15,594 nt of DNA from Bacteroidales bacterium (GTDB lineage Bacteria; Bacteroidota; Bacteroidia; Bacteroidales; UBA10428): assembly GCA_030626465.1 (NCBI GenBank), contig DAOUOU010000051.1, forward strand, positions 1-15,594. Direction: 5' to 3'. This document shows positions 15,336 through 15,594 of the stretch, piece after piece (position 1 is the first letter of the stretch; every line of letters starts with the position of its first letter). The position numbers and the translations under genes were made by a program. The notes beneath the pieces were generated by a model. It searched no databases. It was not told the DNA's origin and saw only the letters and a program-made list of their open reading frames with translations.

Positions 15336-15594
15336 ATGGAAGTATTTGAATCAATCTTCACAAGACGCAGTATCAGAAGGTATTCTGAGAAAAAGATCGA
15401 AGATGAAATAGTTAATAAAATTATCCATGCCGGCATGTATGCTCCATCGGCAGTTAACAAACAACCCTGGCATTTTATTGTATTTGAAGATCCTGAAACT
15501 TGCAAAGCCATTATGGAAATTCACCAGAATGCCGCAATGCTTGCAGAAGCAGATAAAGCAATTCTTATATGTTTCGATGAAAATTTACAACACG
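15336..15594 (+). CDS. Nitroreductase family protein, N-terminal part (runs off the right edge)
   Basis: This is the start of a small FMN-dependent oxidoreductase of the nitroreductase family. From the ATG at 15336, 86 codons are open to the window end. Residues 1-14 (MEVFESIFTRRSIR) and the following RYSEKKIEDE carry the family's FMN-phosphate-binding RRSIR motif. APSAVNKQPWHFIVF (about 37-51) is the second hallmark, and EADKAILICFDE fits the following core strand. Nitroreductase-like enzymes reduce nitro compounds, quinones or flavins with NAD(P)H, and the natural substrate cannot be told from this fragment. It is divergent from phoH2 across 91 bases. Confidence 0.9.
   Translation, partial: MEVFESIFTRRSIRRYSEKKIEDEIVNKIIHAGMYAPSAVNKQPWHFIVFEDPETCKAIMEIHQNAAMLAEADKAILICFDENLQH

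Noticed and set aside
1..15594. tRNA/rRNA genes, CRISPR arrays, insertion sequences or phage genes
   Set aside because: Scanning by eye, I saw no cloverleaf, regularly spaced repeat array, transposase or integrase-like protein. Nearly all sequence is explained by intact genes with short gaps.

Overview
The window looks like ordinary chromosome from a Bacteroidota bacterium, probably the Bacteroidales/Marinilabiliales side of the phylum, although rank below phylum is a guess. The evidence is type IX secretion/gliding genes (porU, a PorP/SprF protein, gldJ), AT-rich DNA, starts without clear Shine-Dalgarno sequences, and a few upstream boxes of the Bacteroidota -7 form TAnnTTTG. I see no mobile element, CRISPR array, rRNA or tRNA.

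Layout. (1) 1-3307: a type IX secretion block. The 5' part of porU runs leftward off the window, divergent from a PorP/SprF gene and gldJ. An inverted repeat sits in the divergent gap. (2) 3331-4687: an intrinsic terminator, then murF (peptidoglycan precursor ligase), whose tail overlaps the next convergent gene. (3) 4679-7345, minus strand: an ArnT/PMT-type membrane glycosyltransferase followed by two stand-alone receiver-domain genes. One receiver is canonical and the other has lost its phospho-acceptor Asp. (4) 7443-8462: an unrecognised secreted protein that looks like an outer-membrane beta-barrel. (5) 8459-11188, minus strand: a tight operon of an inositol-monophosphatase-family enzyme, an LpxL/HtrB-type acyltransferase and a GT2 glycosyltransferase. 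The last two genes overlap by an ATGA. (6) 11287-15244, minus strand: PhoH2 (PIN+ATPase), SixA-type phosphohistidine phosphatase and polyphosphate kinase Ppk1, with gaps of 15 and 40 bases. (7) 15336-15594: the 5' end of a nitroreductase-family gene running off the window.

A common thread is the cell envelope: protein secretion across the outer membrane, peptidoglycan, lipid A-like acylation and glycosylation. A separate phosphate/phospho-histidine cluster lies at the right. Most genes belong to well-known families, and I found no clearly new system. The items most worth a second look are the receiver/pseudo-receiver pair, the PhoH2-SixA-Ppk1 cluster, the altered acidic motif in the GT2 enzyme, and the dyads in the divergent porU/porP gap and directly against the glycosyltransferase promoter.
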